This document shows positions 1 to 11,882 of a stretch of DNA of 64,000 nucleotides, one piece after another. Made by a program: the position numbers and the translations under genes. The notes below the pieces were generated by a model, which saw only the letters and a program-made list of their open reading frames with translations, was not told the DNA's origin and searched no databases. Source of the DNA: Cymodocea nodosa (Eukaryota > Streptophyta > Magnoliopsida > Alismatales > Cymodoceaceae). Numbering within the stretch: position 1 is the stretch's first letter; each line of letters begins with the position of its first letter. The stretch covers positions 20,095,501 to 20,159,500 of the forward strand of contig CM072335.1 of assembly GCA_036874045.1 (NCBI GenBank). The letters are read 5' to 3'.

Positions 1-128
1 TATTGTAATTGAAACCTTGAATAAAATAAAATAGTATCTCGACTTGTTTTAACTTTGAAGTTTCAATTATAGTTGAAAATGTTGAAAAATATAATTCACC
101 CCCTCTTGTGTAGTCATTCGATTCTACA
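1..128 (+). repeat. 3' end (U5) of the 5' LTR of element A
   Basis: The segment ends in CACCCCCTCTTGTG followed by CTACA just before the primer site, the same ending as the LTRs at 16751-17985 and 53346-54575. The preceding 120 bases match the reverse complement of about 62434-62577 base for base over most of their length, including the motif CTCGACTTGTTTT. The LTR start lies outside the window. Confidence 0.85.
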
Positions 129-130
129 AT

Positions 131-143
131 TGGTATTAGAGCC
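131..143 (+). other. Primer binding site of A
   Basis: TGGTATTAGAGCC, two bases after the LTR end. It is one base off the usual copia primer site TGGTATCAGAGC, which pairs with the 3' end of initiator methionine tRNA; the change is C to T. Confidence 0.85.
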
Positions 144-327
144 TTACTAATAATCTTTGACATAAAATCAATACCAACATAATTAATATCAGAGCTTATT
201 TTACCTTCCTTGATTTTAAACAAAAATGAATATCTATGCATAAGTTTAACTTTATTGACTTTAGGCCCAACTAATATCGAAAGTTTTAAACTATTTAAAA
301 TCTTATAGGTTGAAAAATCTAAGTTAG

Positions 328-2550
328 ATGGCTACTAGAAATAGTAATTTTTCTTTCTATGAAGGCCAGAATCTTAACTGTCTTCCTTTATTTAATGGAA
401 TACATTTTGAATATTGGAAATATAGCATGACAATCTTTCTTCAAAGTATAGGTCATAAGTTATGGTTTATGATTTCTAAACCATATACTTTTTTAACTAC
501 TCCTTATAATATTTGGATAGTTACTAAAAAAGAGAATGAAACTCTAAATGCAAAAGACTTAAATATATTATTTTGTGCATTAAGTTATGATCAGTTCAGT
601 AAAGTGTCGACATATAAATCTACTTATAAGATATGGGATGCATTAGAAATTTCATATGAAGATACTTCTCAAGTTAAAGAGACTAAGATTAATATGTTAA
701 TTCATAAATATGAACACTTTAAGATGCATGAAAATGAAAGTATTTCTGAGATGTTTTCCAGATTCCTAGATATTATAAATTCTTTAAAATACTTAGGAAA
801 TAATTTTGAACAAAAGGATTTAGTGAGAAAAATTCTTAGATCCCTAAGTTCTAAATCGTCTAAAAAGTAACTTCAATTGAGGAATTATGAGACTTAAATA
901 TTTATACTATAAATGAGCTTATAGGAAATTTGATTGCTTATGAAGTTCAATTAATTTCATACAAATTAAAATTGAAGAAAGAAATTACCTTCAAAATTAA
1001 TTCAAATTCTGATATCTCAACTAATTCTAATGAGGATTTGATTTTGCTAACTAGAAAATTCAAGAAATCATGGAAAGCTAGGAGACAGCAAAGGAATGGA
1101 AATGAAAAACTCTCAACATCAAAATCTTTGAATGAAAAGAATTCTTCATCTAGAAAGTATGTATGTTACAACTATAAGAAACCTAGACATCTTTCTCTAG
1201 ATTGTCCTATAAGGAAAAATGAAAATAGGACAAATAAGAAGAAGAATGCTTAGAAAACTCAAGAAAAGTTTTACAAGAAAAAAACTTTAAAAGTCACTTG
1301 GGATGACACGTTAGAAGAGTCTAAATCTGAAGAATCATCATCAAAATTTTTATATTCAAAAGAAGAACAAGAGTCAAAAGATGTTGGTCATGTGTACTTC
1401 ATGGTAGATGAGTCTAAGGTAATTTTTGATCTTAAAAATCATTCAGATTTTGACTTTGATGAATAATTATGTGCTTATAATGCATTATTGCATAAATTTA
1501 AAGCTTGTAAACTGAAAAATAAGAACATTAGAAATTCTTTGTCCATTATGGAAGAAGAAAATTGTTTCCTGTCTACTACTTTAGAAAAATTTAAATGTGA
1601 TAATGAAAATCATGCTGTCGATTTGCATAAATTTAGATTTAATAAATGTGTCTTGCATGAATAAATATAGAATATAAATGTTGAGAAATTAAAGATAGAA
1701 TCTAAAAATAAAAATTTGAGAATCAACATAAATGATCTTGAGTTAGAAATTAACAAACTAAAAATGAGAGAGCTAGAGTTAAATTTCACAATTGAGAAAT
1801 GAAATTTAAGTCAAACTAAGTTAGACAATCTAACTAGCACTCCGAGGGTGTCATATAAATTTGGCTTAGGATTTGATTATCGTGAATACCTTGAATCTCA
1901 AGCCAACAAAGGATTTATTAGTTGTAGTTCAAGTAAATCTAAAACTAAAATTCATTTTATGTTAAAACAAGGTAATAAATATGCAGAAGTAGATACTTCT
2001 AGGGATGAATCATGTAGTAATGATATAAATCAATGTGATTTATCTAAATGTACTTCTAACATGACAATTAATGTTTCTAAAAATCTTGTTTCTTGTTTTG
2101 GAAATTCAGTTACTAATGTTTCTAAAATTTTAAATACTTAATAGTAATTTGGAAATTTAGAAACCTGAGCATAAAATTCAAAATATTGGCATTAGACCCA
2201 TTACTGTTTTTGCTATTCTTTATTTGAAAATTCTTGTTTAGAAAAAGATTTTGTATGTATTGAAAATTTAAATACAAGTACAAAATCTTGGTACGGTCTT
2301 ACTGAAATGTATAAGCATGACCAAAATAAATCAACATCTAATAAAAATTAGTTTGGTCTTGGTTATATTACATCTAAAAATAAAAAGAATGTCTATAAGT
2401 GAGTATGAAGCTACTAATAAATTAGTAGTACTTACAACTAATAAGATTATAAATGATAATGTTAGACTATTTTTAAACAAAAAGAAGAACTATACTTTTA
2501 ATGAACTTAGTCGTCAAAGACATTGGGTATCAAGAAACAATTCTTCTTAA
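328..2550 (+). pseudogene. gag: gag of element A, broken
   Basis: Residues 1-180 (328-870) form the UBN2/Retrotran_gag_2-type capsid domain: a start MATRNSNF, then YWKYSM and a helical region with INMLIHKYE, closely like element D. A new frame at 930-1253 carries the nucleocapsid part with a zinc knuckle. The knuckle should be C-x2-C-x4-H-x4-C, but codon 1173-1175 reads Tyr where the second Cys belongs. A Lys/Glu-rich tail, still recognisable in pieces to about 2550 (for example 1848-2141), matches the long coiled-coil tail of D gag. The start was chosen at 328 because the capsid homology begins directly after it. Several stops and at least one frameshift make it non-functional. Confidence 0.8.
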
Positions 2551-2579
2551 TCTACTTTTGTGAAAGAAAACAACATCAA

Positions 2580-3831
2580 AATGGATTTTAGACAATGGAG
2601 CATCAAGTCACATGACCAAATAGAAAAGCCTATCAGAAAATTTCACAAATGCCAAGAAAGGATGTGTAACATTTGAAAATAAATGTAAGGATAAAATCAT
2701 AGGTACGGACAATGTTTAAATAACTCCTACTTGTGTTATTTTGAATGTACTATATGTAGAAAACCTAGAATTTAATTTGCTAAATGTTATACAACTAATT
2801 GATAATGGATACTATGTGCTATTTGAAGATAATGTATACAAAATTATTGATAAAATTACAGATGAACTTAAGTTTATTACTAATAGAAAAGGTTAGGTAT
2901 GTATTTTATCTTTACCTTCTGGTGTAGTTGATTTAAATTCATGTTTGCTAGCTGAAACTAGTGATGCATATCTTTGGCATAGAATGATCAAACATATAAA
3001 TATGAAACTATTGCATAAATTATCTTGTAAAAATTTAGTAAGAGGTTTACCAAAGATTAAATACTCAAAGGATTTCATGTGTGATGTATGTGAGCTAGGT
3101 AAACTTCATAAAAACTCTTTTAAATCCAAAAATGATATATCAAGTAAGAGAGTCTTAGAACTTATACATATGGATCTATTTGGACCAACAAGAACCATGA
3201 GTCTTGGTGGTAAATTGTATGTATTTGTTTTAATAGATGACTTCTCTAGATACACTTGGGTATATTTTCTAGCATCTAAAATAAAAGTTTTTGAAAGTTT
3301 AAAATGTTTTGCAATCTTGTTCAAAATAAACAAAGTGTCTCTATTCAAAAACTTAGGAGTGATCATGGTACTAAATTTGAAAATGATCAAATGGATAATT
3401 ACTTTAAAGATCATGGCATTGATCAGAAATATTCTTTTCCTAGAGTATCTTCTCAAAATGGTGTTGTTGAGAGAAAGAATCAATCACTTCAAGAAATGGC
3501 CAGAACTATGTTAAATGAACATAGTTTACCTCAAAATCTCTAGGCTGAAGTAGTTAATACAGCTTGTTACATTATTAACAGAAGTCACTTAAGACCTCTT
3601 GTTAATAAAATTCCTTTTGAAATCATGTATGATAGAGTTCCAAAAATTTCCTATATGAAACCATTTGGTTGTAAATGTTTTATTCTTAACACTAAGGATA
3701 AAAGGGATAAATTTCAAGCTAAAGAAGATGAAGGAATTTTTATAGGTTACTCTACTAGAAGTAAAGCCTATAGAGTTTATAATAAGACTTTTAAAATCAT
3801 AGAAGAAACCCTTTGTGTGAGCCTTAACTAA
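2580..3831 (+). pseudogene. pol: pol of A: protease, pre-integrase finger, integrase
   Basis: A protease motif occurs at 2591-2599 followed by ASSHMT; the catalytic triplet reads DNG where B and D have DSG. The pre-integrase zinc finger follows near 2970-3100 (LWH, then CDVCELGK), and the integrase core starts with HMDLFGPT near 3167. The frame shifts near 3300, after which RSDHGT and ERKNQS carry the second Asp and the Glu of the DDE triad. A TAG at 3541-3543 interrupts the motif before AEVVNTACY, and the integrase C-terminal GKR-like region (GIFIGYSTRSKAYRVYN) runs to 3831. Integration would need this protein; with a frameshift and many stops it cannot be made. Confidence 0.85.
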
Positions 3832-3873
3832 AGTTCTTTTAGAGAATCGAAATCTAAAGCTAATAATGATGAT

Positions 3874-5617
3874 ATGATTAATTTACCAAAAGATTTAGAT
3901 AATGATAGAGAGATTGAAGATTTATCTAAGAAAATAAATATGAACTTGAATGATCAAAGTGATGCACTTCTAGATGTTGATGAGAATAATGAGGAAAATC
4001 ATAGAAGTTGGTGTTATTCTTCATCACATCCTATCACTCAAGTCATTGGTAATATTAACGAGGGTGTTAAAACCAGAGCTTTAGTAAATTTGAATAGTAT
4101 GTCTATGTTTGTTTCTATGGTGGAACCAAAGAATATAGAGGAAGCCTTATTTGATGAAAATTGGATATTGGCAATGCAAGATGAACTAAATCAATTCATC
4201 AGAAATGATGTTTGAGATTTAGTCTCTCTACTAGAAAATTAGTCCATACTTGATACAAAATGAATCTTTAGAAACAAAAGTAATGAGACTGGTCAAGTTA
4301 TTAGAAATAAAGCTAGATTAGTTGCACAAGGGTATACATAGGAAGAAGGAGTTGATTATGATGAAGCATTTGCTCCTTTGGCTAGATTGGAAAGTATTAG
4401 AATATTATTGGTCTATGCTTGCTATATGGATTTTAAATTATATCAAATGGATGTAAAGAGTGCATTTTTAAATGGTTTAATTAATGAAGAAGTTTATGTA
4501 AAGCAACCTCTTGGATTTGAAGATTATAAACATCTTGACTATGTTTAAATTAAAAAAAGCCTTATATGGTTTGAAGCAAGCACCTAGATCATGGTATGAA
4601 AAGTTATCTACTTTTCTTGTAGAACAAGGATATATCAAGGGAAAAGTAGACCATATTCTTTTTTATTAAGAAAGATGATAAAGATCATATTGTTGTTCAA
4701 ATATATGTGAATGATATTATCTTTAAAGCAACTTTTAACAAATTGATAAAAATATTTTCTAAAGAAATGACTAAACAGTTTAAAATAAGTATAATAGGGG
4801 AACTTTCATATTTTCTAGGACTTCAAATTAAGCAAATGGATAAAGGTATATTTTTTAATTAGGAAAAATATGTGGTGAATATGCTCAAGAAATTTAATTT
4901 TAATGATACAAAGATTCGAGAAACTCCTATGAGTACTTCTTTCAAGTTAGATATTGATGACTTAGGAAAATCAATAGATCAAAGAAAATACAGAAGTATG
5001 GTTGGTTCTTTACTTTATTTAATAGCTAGTAAACTTGATATTATGTTTACTGTGTGTGTTTATGCTAGATTTCAATCTAATCCTAAAGAATCACACTTAA
5101 TTGTTGTTAAAAGAATTTTTAGATATATACAAAGAACTAAAAATTTTATAGGATATACTGATGTGGATTACGTAAGATCTAAATCTAATAGAAAGAGTAT
5201 TAGTGGCACATGTCAATTATTGGAAAATAATTAGGTGTCATGGTTTGTAAACAGCAAAACCGTGTAGCACTTTCAACCACTAAGGCTGAATATGTTGTTA
5301 TTGCATTGTATTGTATTCAAATTTTATGGATGAGGTAAACTTTAGAAGATTTTGAATTATCTTATGACACAACTGAGATTTATTATGACAATTGTTTTGC
5401 AATAAATCTTTTCAAAAATGTTGTACTACATTCTAGAGAAAAACATATAGAGGTTAGACATCATTTTTTAAGAGATAACGTAATTAAAGGAAAAATTAAA
5501 TTAGGATTTGTGTTTAGTAAAAATCAACTAGTAGATATATTTACAAAACTTCTAAATGAAAATACATTTTACAATATAAGATTAAATTTAAGTATCTGTA
5601 GGCTATGTAATGTGTAA
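3874..5617 (+). pseudogene. pol: pol of A: reverse transcriptase and RNase H
   Basis: The linker region (EPKNIEEALFDENW) leads to a TGA at 4213-4215 and then the reverse transcriptase: QGYTxEEGVDYDEAFAPLARLES near 4330, LYQMDVKSAFLNG near 4440 and [14 protein letters not shown] near 4565. The catalytic YVDD box reads YVND: codon 4710-4712 is AAT. RNase H (4872-5617) keeps GYTDVDY and [15 protein letters not shown]. At least three frameshifts and many stops are present. By order and motifs this is plainly copia pol, but dead. Confidence 0.85.
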
Positions 5618-5774
5618 AATGCTTAAACTTCACAAAAGATAAATATTGTTGATGATGTTGTTTACTTCATAGATATTATATACTTATCATAGATATCTAT
5701 GTAATATCTAAACTACTACATAAGATACTATGTATTTATAGTGGAATTATTGTAGTATCTTATTAGCAAGGTTA
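5618..5774. other. AT-rich junction between A and the inverted element R
   Basis: There is no coding signal. A perfect 14-base palindrome CATAGATATCTATG lies at about 5691-5704, and AAGATACTATG near 5723 is repeated in inverted form near 5750. The join to the minus-strand reverse transcriptase fragment is at about 5775. The segment may be the start of A's own spacer, but no match to the F or B spacer was evident. Confidence 0.5.
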
Positions 5775-6491
5775 TTTTACATACACTTCTTCTTTTATAT
5801 ATCCATTTAAAAAAGTAGTCTTAACATCCATTTGATATAATTTGAAATCCATATAACAAGCAAATGCTAACAAAATTCGTATTGATTCTAGTCTAGCAAC
5901 AGGAGCAAATGTTTCATCATAGTCAATTCCTTCCTCTTGCTTGTAACCTTGAGCAACTAATCTAGCTTTATTTTTAATGGAATAACCAACAAAAATACCT
6001 TCATCTGATTTGGCTTTAAATTTATCTCTTCGTTCCTTAGTGTTTAAAATAAAACACTTACAACCAAATGGTTTTAAATAACTTATTTTGGGAACCCTAT
6101 TATACCATATCTCATAAGGAGTTTTATCTAAAATTGGTCTTAGATGTACGCTATTTATAACATAGCATGCTGTATGAACTACTTCTACCTAGAGAAATAG
6201 GGGTAATTTATTCTCATTTAACATGGTTCTGGACATTTCCTGAAGTGATCTATTTTTACATTCTACTATCCCATTTTGTGAAGGAGCTCTTGGAAATGAG
6301 TACCTATGATCTATGCCTAATTCTTCACAAAAGGTGTCCATTTGATCATTATCAAATTCTGTACTATGATCACTCCTAAGCTTTTGAATTCTAACATTTT
6401 GCTCATTCTGAACTTTATTACAGAATATCTTAAATATTTCAAAAACTTTAGTTTTATTAGCTAGAAAATAGACCCAAGTAAATCTAGACAC
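5775..6491 (-). pseudogene. pol: Integrase fragment fused to reverse transcriptase start (R)
   Basis: From 6491 the minus strand reads SRFTWVYFLANKTKVFE, RSDHSTEFDND, then NGIVECKNRS, matching B integrase (35570-35270), with a TAG at 6189-6191 before the VHTACY motif. The C-terminal GIFVGYSI motif is then joined, near 5971, directly to [19 protein letters not shown] of the reverse transcriptase, skipping more than 500 bases present in B. The fragment ends near KEEVYVK at 5775. It is a deletion product, not a gene. Confidence 0.82.
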
Positions 6492-6905
6492 TGTTTAATA
6501 TCATCTAAAATAGTTGGGGGAAAATAATGTTGGGAATATAAGGATTGTAATTCCCTATTTACATTTTCGATCATTGGTCCCCACTTCTTTCCGTAGTAAG
6601 TGATAGACTGTACCGATGTCTCTTGTACATGTCTAGAACTTGCAACCGCAGGGTTAGGTTTGTAAATTTCTTTTCCATAAATGCAATGTAGAAAGTTCAG
6701 TCTATTTTAGTCTAAATTGTGTTTCAGCATAATTTCGAATATATTTCCAACAGAAATTTTTCTCATCTTGAACAGCTTTTTTGATTTCGTGTAGCACTTC
6801 ATTTGAAAAAGTGTACCTAGAGTAAATGTTGTTGATTTCACTCTGTATTTTCTGTAATTCCAACTCTCTTTTTTGCACTTTTGTCATTCTACCATGTCTT
6901 GACAT
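6492..6905 (-). pseudogene. N-terminal fragment of the third (Env-position) ORF in R
   Basis: It starts with MSRHGRMTKVQKRELELQK at 6905 and runs for about 67 residues to NYAETQFRLK, then continues through a frame change to the segment with ENANRELQSLYSQHYFPP before the join at 6491. It matches the start of the same ORF in F (13895) and B (31150). The first 60 residues are charged and likely helical. Everything after about residue 140 is lost. Confidence 0.75.
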
Positions 6906-8915
6906 TATCGATTAATCTTCGTTGTGCACTATAGAACTTAGTGGAAGTGAATATTGCGAAACGAGGGTTTTACCAAGATAGAAACACGAAAGATTGTTAG
7001 TAAAACATTTATAACTCTTCGAGTTTAGAAACGGATAAATGGATTCAATAATTGAAATCATAAATATAAGATCCGTTACCGATAAATAACTCGAGTGCTT
7101 GCAATAACTATACAAGTTTTACAACCAACAATTGCAGAATACTTAGTGTAACTATTCATATAAAGAAAATAACTTTAGACTAAGTGAAAAGTGAGAAAAC
7201 TCAAAGACTTATGATAACTGTTCGAGTTTCTCGAAGGAATAGGTGTGAAAAGTCGAAGAGTTAAACATAACTGTTCGAGTTTCAACTGAGACATTATAAA
7301 GTAGTGAAATTCAACACATGCACAATTTTAAATTAAGGTGTTCAGAAAGTTTCGGAGACTTATAAACCTAACTATCCGATACTTACTTGCATTTCGGAGA
7401 GTTACAGATAACCTTCCGAAAGATAACTTAAGTCAATCGTCCAGATCACGACACGTGTACTTAAGCAGTGTTATAATAAAGAGATGTTTCAGACAGTTAC
7501 AAATCTAACTTTCCGATGCCCAGACGTATTTCGAAGAGTTACAGATAACTTACCGAAAATCCACTTAAGTCATGCATTATGGTTTCGACACATGTACTTC
7601 AAGAAATAATAAAATATTCTACTGAACATTTTAAAGCATAACTGTCTGATACTTGCAATATAACTTGCCGAAACAATAGAAAATTCGGATACTTAAGAAT
7701 TAAAAAGCCTACAAGTCACCGACAGTTCAGAAATGTACTTAATTAAAGTGTATTTCCTGAAATTATGTAGATTCCTTCATGAAAACATATAATAGTTCAT
7801 AAGAGATGAATTATTATACGAGAAATTGCTCCTCCTACATAAATGTAGTGTAAAGAATCTATGACGTACTTAAACTGGGTTGCTAAGCCCTAAGTGGATT
7901 TGGCTTTAAAAAGTCAAATAGCTTACTTAAAGAGGATGCTAAGCCTTAAATAGATTTGAGTCTCTCTCTTTTTTTCTTTCTTTTTTTAATTTAAATTAAA
8001 TACAGAAATAAGTATTAGAGTTAACAATTTAGACTTTCTAGCTTTTATCTTATTTAGTTTACAAAAGAAAATTCATAGAGATATACCTTCAGGAACTTAA
8101 AAAAATTCAATAATGAGTACACAAACTTAAGACAATAAATATCGTACATTATGTGTAAAGAGTAGATAATAACAAAAAAATAACAAGGATTATATGCACA
8201 GATTATGGCAGGATTGTTATAACACCTTGAAAGATAAATGAAGCTTGAGTACATTGCCCCCTTTTTTTTTTATATTCATATATATATATTATGTATTACC
8301 TCCCACAATATCATCTTTTTACGTGATCACAATCCCTTGCTTAGGGGAAAGATAACCAGTTACTCAATGACAAGTGAGAACAGGTAATTAAATTTTTTTT
8401 TTAATTTTTAATTGTAATCTGAATTACTTGCAAAATGAGTTTTCAGTCAGCACATCCCAAACCAGTTGGTTTAAGTGACTAGGGTTTAAGATCCCCCAAC
8501 GGACTTAATTACTCAAGTAATTACAAACAAAAACAAACAAAAAATAAAACAAGAAAGTAAATTAAATTAGAGGCAACCGCAAGACTTAATTTTTCTAACA
8601 GAATGTTAATAACTTTTCTTTAATAAAAAGTACATACTTTCTATATATTTTCCTGTTAAAATCTCTGTAATAGCATATACATAAGTAACAAAAATATAGT
8701 TGGCACTCATATTGAATCAATTTAGCTGTCCTTAAGTAATCTTTTCTGAATTTTTCTTAAATAAATTGACTTCAATAAAAATCAGAATTTCATAAATTCT
8801 TAACTACCAGAAAACTGTAATTCGAAAATAGATATTTTTTTTTGTTTTTAATAATAAAGACATTAAATTCTAAAACTACCTTTATAATAAACCCAAATAC
8901 AATGAACAGAACCAT
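6906..8915 (-). other. Spacer between pol and third ORF in R
   Basis: Noncoding, matching 11883-13894 of F and 31151-33144 of B. It holds, on the minus strand, an extra purine tract (7828-7838, one purine run broken by a T in place of C) and, from about 7740 down to 6950, a crowd of short motifs of the type TCGAAnAGTTA and its complement, as in the LTR U3. Confidence 0.7.
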
Positions 8916-10727
8916 TTAAATATCAGATAACCTATAGATACCACGTTCTAGTCGTAATTTTGAGAAAGTATTTTCATCTAAGGGTTTTGTAAATAGCTAA
9001 TTGTTCTATGGTAGGAACAAAATTTAATACTATTTTTCCTTTTATAACATTATCCCTTAGAAAATTATGTCGAACTTCTATATGTTTAGCTCATGAATGT
9101 AAGACAATATTTTTAGACAAACTTATTGCAGAACTACTATCATAGAAAATTTTAATTGGTTCATAGGCTAAATTAAAATCTTTTAAAGTTTGTCTAATCC
9201 ATAGGATTTGAGCATAGCAAAGTACAACAGCTATATGTTCAGCTTTAGTTGTAGATAATGCTACACAATTTTGCTTTTTGCTAAACCAAGACACTAAAGA
9301 ATTTCCTAATAATTGACAAGTGACACTAGTACTTTTTCTTTCAAACTTACATCCTGCGAAATCAGCATCACTATAACCTATTAAATTTAGAGAACTGTGT
9401 TTAAAGTAAAACAATATGAAATTGATGGTTCCTAATAGATATTTAAAAATTCATTTAATAGCAAGTAGGTGTGATTGTTTAGGATTAGATTGATATCTAG
9501 CACAAGTACACACACTAAACATAATATCTGGTCGGCTACCTATTAAATAAAGTAATGAACCAATCATACTTCTATATTGTTTTACATCTACAATTTTTTC
9601 AGAGTTATCTTTATCCAACTTGGTGATAGTACTCATTGGTGTATTCTTTATTTTAGTGTTGTCTAAACCAAACCTCTTTAATAAATCTTGAGTATATTTT
9701 TCTTGTGAAATAAAAGTACCCTAATCTAATTGCTTAATTTGTAAGCCTAGGAAAAATGATAGTTCACCCATCATACTCATTTCAAATTGATTAGTCATGT
9801 CTTTCGAAAAGGACTCAACTAATTTATCATTTGTTGCTCCAAATATGATGTCATCTATATAGATTTGAACTACCAATATATCTTTTTCAATCTTCTTGAT
9901 AAAAAGAGTGTGATCTGCCTTTCCCATAGAATACACTTTTTCCATAAGAAATTTAGATAATCTTTCATACCAAGACCTAGGAGCTTGTTTAAGGCCATAT
10001 AGTGCATTCTTAAGCTTATAAACATACTCAGGATGCTTTGAATCTTCAAAACTTGGAGGTTGTTTTACATACACTTCTTCTTTTATATATCCATTTAAAA
10101 AAGTAGTATTAACATCCATTTGATATAATTTGAAATCCATATAACAAGCATATGCTAACAAAATTCGTATTGATTTTAGTCTAGCAACAAGAGCAAATGT
10201 TTCATCATAGTCAATTCCTTCCTCTTGCTTGTAACCTTGAGCAACTAATCTAGCTTTATTTTTAACTATATGTCCATCTTGATCTACTTTGTTTCTAAAT
10301 ACCCACCTTGTTCCAATTATGCACTGATTTTCAGGTGGTGGAACTAGATCTCATACCTCATTTCTTATAAATTGATTTAGCTCATCTTACATAGCTAAAT
10401 ACCAAAATTCATCTTCTAAGGCATCTTCAATTTTCTTAGGTTCTAGTAAAGAAACAAATGAATAAGCACCACAGATGTTGACTACTGATGACCTAGTCCT
10501 AACTCCTTGATTAGGATCGCCTATTATCTAATCGATAGGATGAGATGAATCATAACACTAATTTCTATGTTGTTCCATATTTTCTATAGGTATGACATTA
10601 TTTTCTTCTAAATTTTCATCATTTAAGTTTATATTTCTTATTCCGTCAGATAATCTCTCAATTTCTCTATCAACATCATTTGATACTATTTCTGGGAGAA
10701 TTTCTGAATCAAAGTTTTCATAGCATG
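8916..10727 (-). pseudogene. pol: Reverse transcriptase and RNase H of R
   Basis: From 10727 the minus strand shows the linker NFDSEILPEIV, a TGA at 10351-10353, then [47 protein letters not shown] and an intact YIDD box near 9850. RNase H follows with [18 protein letters not shown] and FYDSSSAISL; a TGA (CGA in B) truncates it at 9091-9093. A 5-base deletion next to 8996, shared only with F, shifts the frame near the end. The final stop is 8916-8918. Confidence 0.85.
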
Positions 10728-10736
10728 CTGTATGAA

Positions 10737-11882
10737 CAAACTCCAGGTTTTGAAGATTCAAAACATCCCAAGTATGTTTATAAGCTTAAGAAGGCACTAT
10801 ATGGCCTTAAACAAGCTCCTAGGTCTTGGTATGAAAGATTATCTAAATTTCTTATGGAAAAAGGGTATTCTATGGGAAAGGCAGATCACACTCTTTTTAT
10901 CAAGAAGATCGAAAAAGATATATTAGTAGTTCAAATCTATGTAGATGACATCATATTTGGAGCAACAAATGATAAATTAGTTGAGTCCTTTTCGAAAGAC
11001 ATGACTAATCAATTCGAAATGAGTATGAAAGGTGAACTATCATTTTTCCTAGGCTTACAAATTAAGCAATTAGATTATTGTACTTTTATTTCACAAGAAA
11101 AATATACTCAATATTTATTAAAGAGGTTTGGTTTAGACAACACTAAAACAAAGAATATACCAATGAGTACTATCACCAAGTTGGATAAAGATGACTCTGG
11201 AAAAACTGTAGATGTAAAAGAATATAAAAGTATGATTGGTTCATTACTTTATTTAACAGCTAGCCGACCAGATATTATGTTTAGTGTGTGTACTTGTGCT
11301 AGATATCAATCTAATCCTAAGGAATCACACCTACTTGCTGTTAAACAAATTTTTAAATATCTATTAGGAACCATCAATTTCGAATTGTTTTACTTTAAAC
11401 ACAGTTCTTTAAACTTAGTAGGTTATAGTGATGCTAATTTCGCAGGATGTAAGTCTGAAAGAAAAGCACCAGTGACACTTGTCAATTATTAGGGAATTCT
11501 TTAGTGTCATGGTTTAGCAAAAAGCAAAATTGTGTAGCATTATCTACAACTGAAGTTGAATATATAGCTGCTGCACTTTACTATGCTCAAATCCTGTGGA
11601 TCAAACAAACTTTAAAAGATTTTAATTTAGACTATGAACCAACTAAGATTTTCTATGATAGTAGTTCTGCAATAAGTTTATCTAAAAATCCTGTCTTGCA
11701 TTCATGAGCAAAACATATAGAAGTTTGACATCATTTTCTAAGGGATAATGTTATAAAAGGAAAATTAGTATTAAATTTTGTTCCTACCATAGAACAATTA
11801 GCTATTTACAAAACCCTTAGATGAAAATACTTTCTCAAAATTACGACTAGAACTTGGTATCTATAGGTTATCTGATATTTAA
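10737..11882 (+). pseudogene. pol: Reverse transcriptase C-terminal half and RNase H of F
   Basis: An open frame to 11492 carries [14 protein letters not shown], an intact catalytic YVDD near 10938, and [10 protein letters not shown]. After GYSDANFAGCKSERK a one-base loss near 11467 shifts the frame; RNase H goes on at 11504 with [15 protein letters not shown], then a TGA at 11705-11707 where B has CGA. A 5-base deletion at 11802/11803 shifts the frame again before the common pol stop. The left boundary is the inverted-repeat junction, so the first half of the enzyme is missing. Confidence 0.87.

Larger units (their letters stand above)
1..5617 (+). mobile_element. Sirevirus-type Ty1/copia element A, 3'-truncated
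   Basis: Order seen: LTR end (to 128), initiator-Met primer site (131-143), gag, protease, integrase, reverse transcriptase, RNase H, ending at a pol stop at 5615-5617. This order (integrase before reverse transcriptase) is that of Ty1/copia. The third ORF, polypurine tract and 3' LTR that follow pol in elements F and B are missing; the sequence instead runs through 157 AT-rich bases into an inverted element. Its LTR end resembles the reverse LTR at 62434-64000 rather than the LTRs of B, D and F, so A belongs to a second LTR family. All reading frames carry several stops and frameshifts, so this is an old copy. Confidence 0.88.
6492..10055 (-). repeat. Left arm of a 3.56-kb inverted repeat
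   Basis: This arm is the reverse complement of 10737-14316, covering reverse transcriptase, RNase H, the whole spacer and the start of the third ORF. In the 185 bases next to the loop I counted about seven differences by eye. The loop is 10056-10736. Both arms share a 5-base deletion and a CGA-to-TGA change not present in B. Confidence 0.85.
5775..10727 (-). mobile_element. Chimeric Sirevirus R, inverted and internally rearranged
   Basis: Read on the minus strand: a short integrase scrap (VHTACY) joined to the region before reverse transcriptase (from 10727), reverse transcriptase and RNase H to 8916, the noncoding spacer to 6906, the N-terminal part of the third ORF to 6492, then an abrupt join to an integrase fragment (6491 down to about 5971), itself joined to a reverse transcriptase start (about 5970 down to 5775). 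The normal order seen in B is therefore cut and rejoined at least three times. From 6492 to 10055 the DNA mirrors F. No LTR remains. Confidence 0.8.

Noticed and set aside
194-206. Second primer-site-like string (ATATCAGAGCTTA) after the A primer site
   Set aside because: It does not follow an LTR end and lacks TGG; taken as chance or a decayed duplication.
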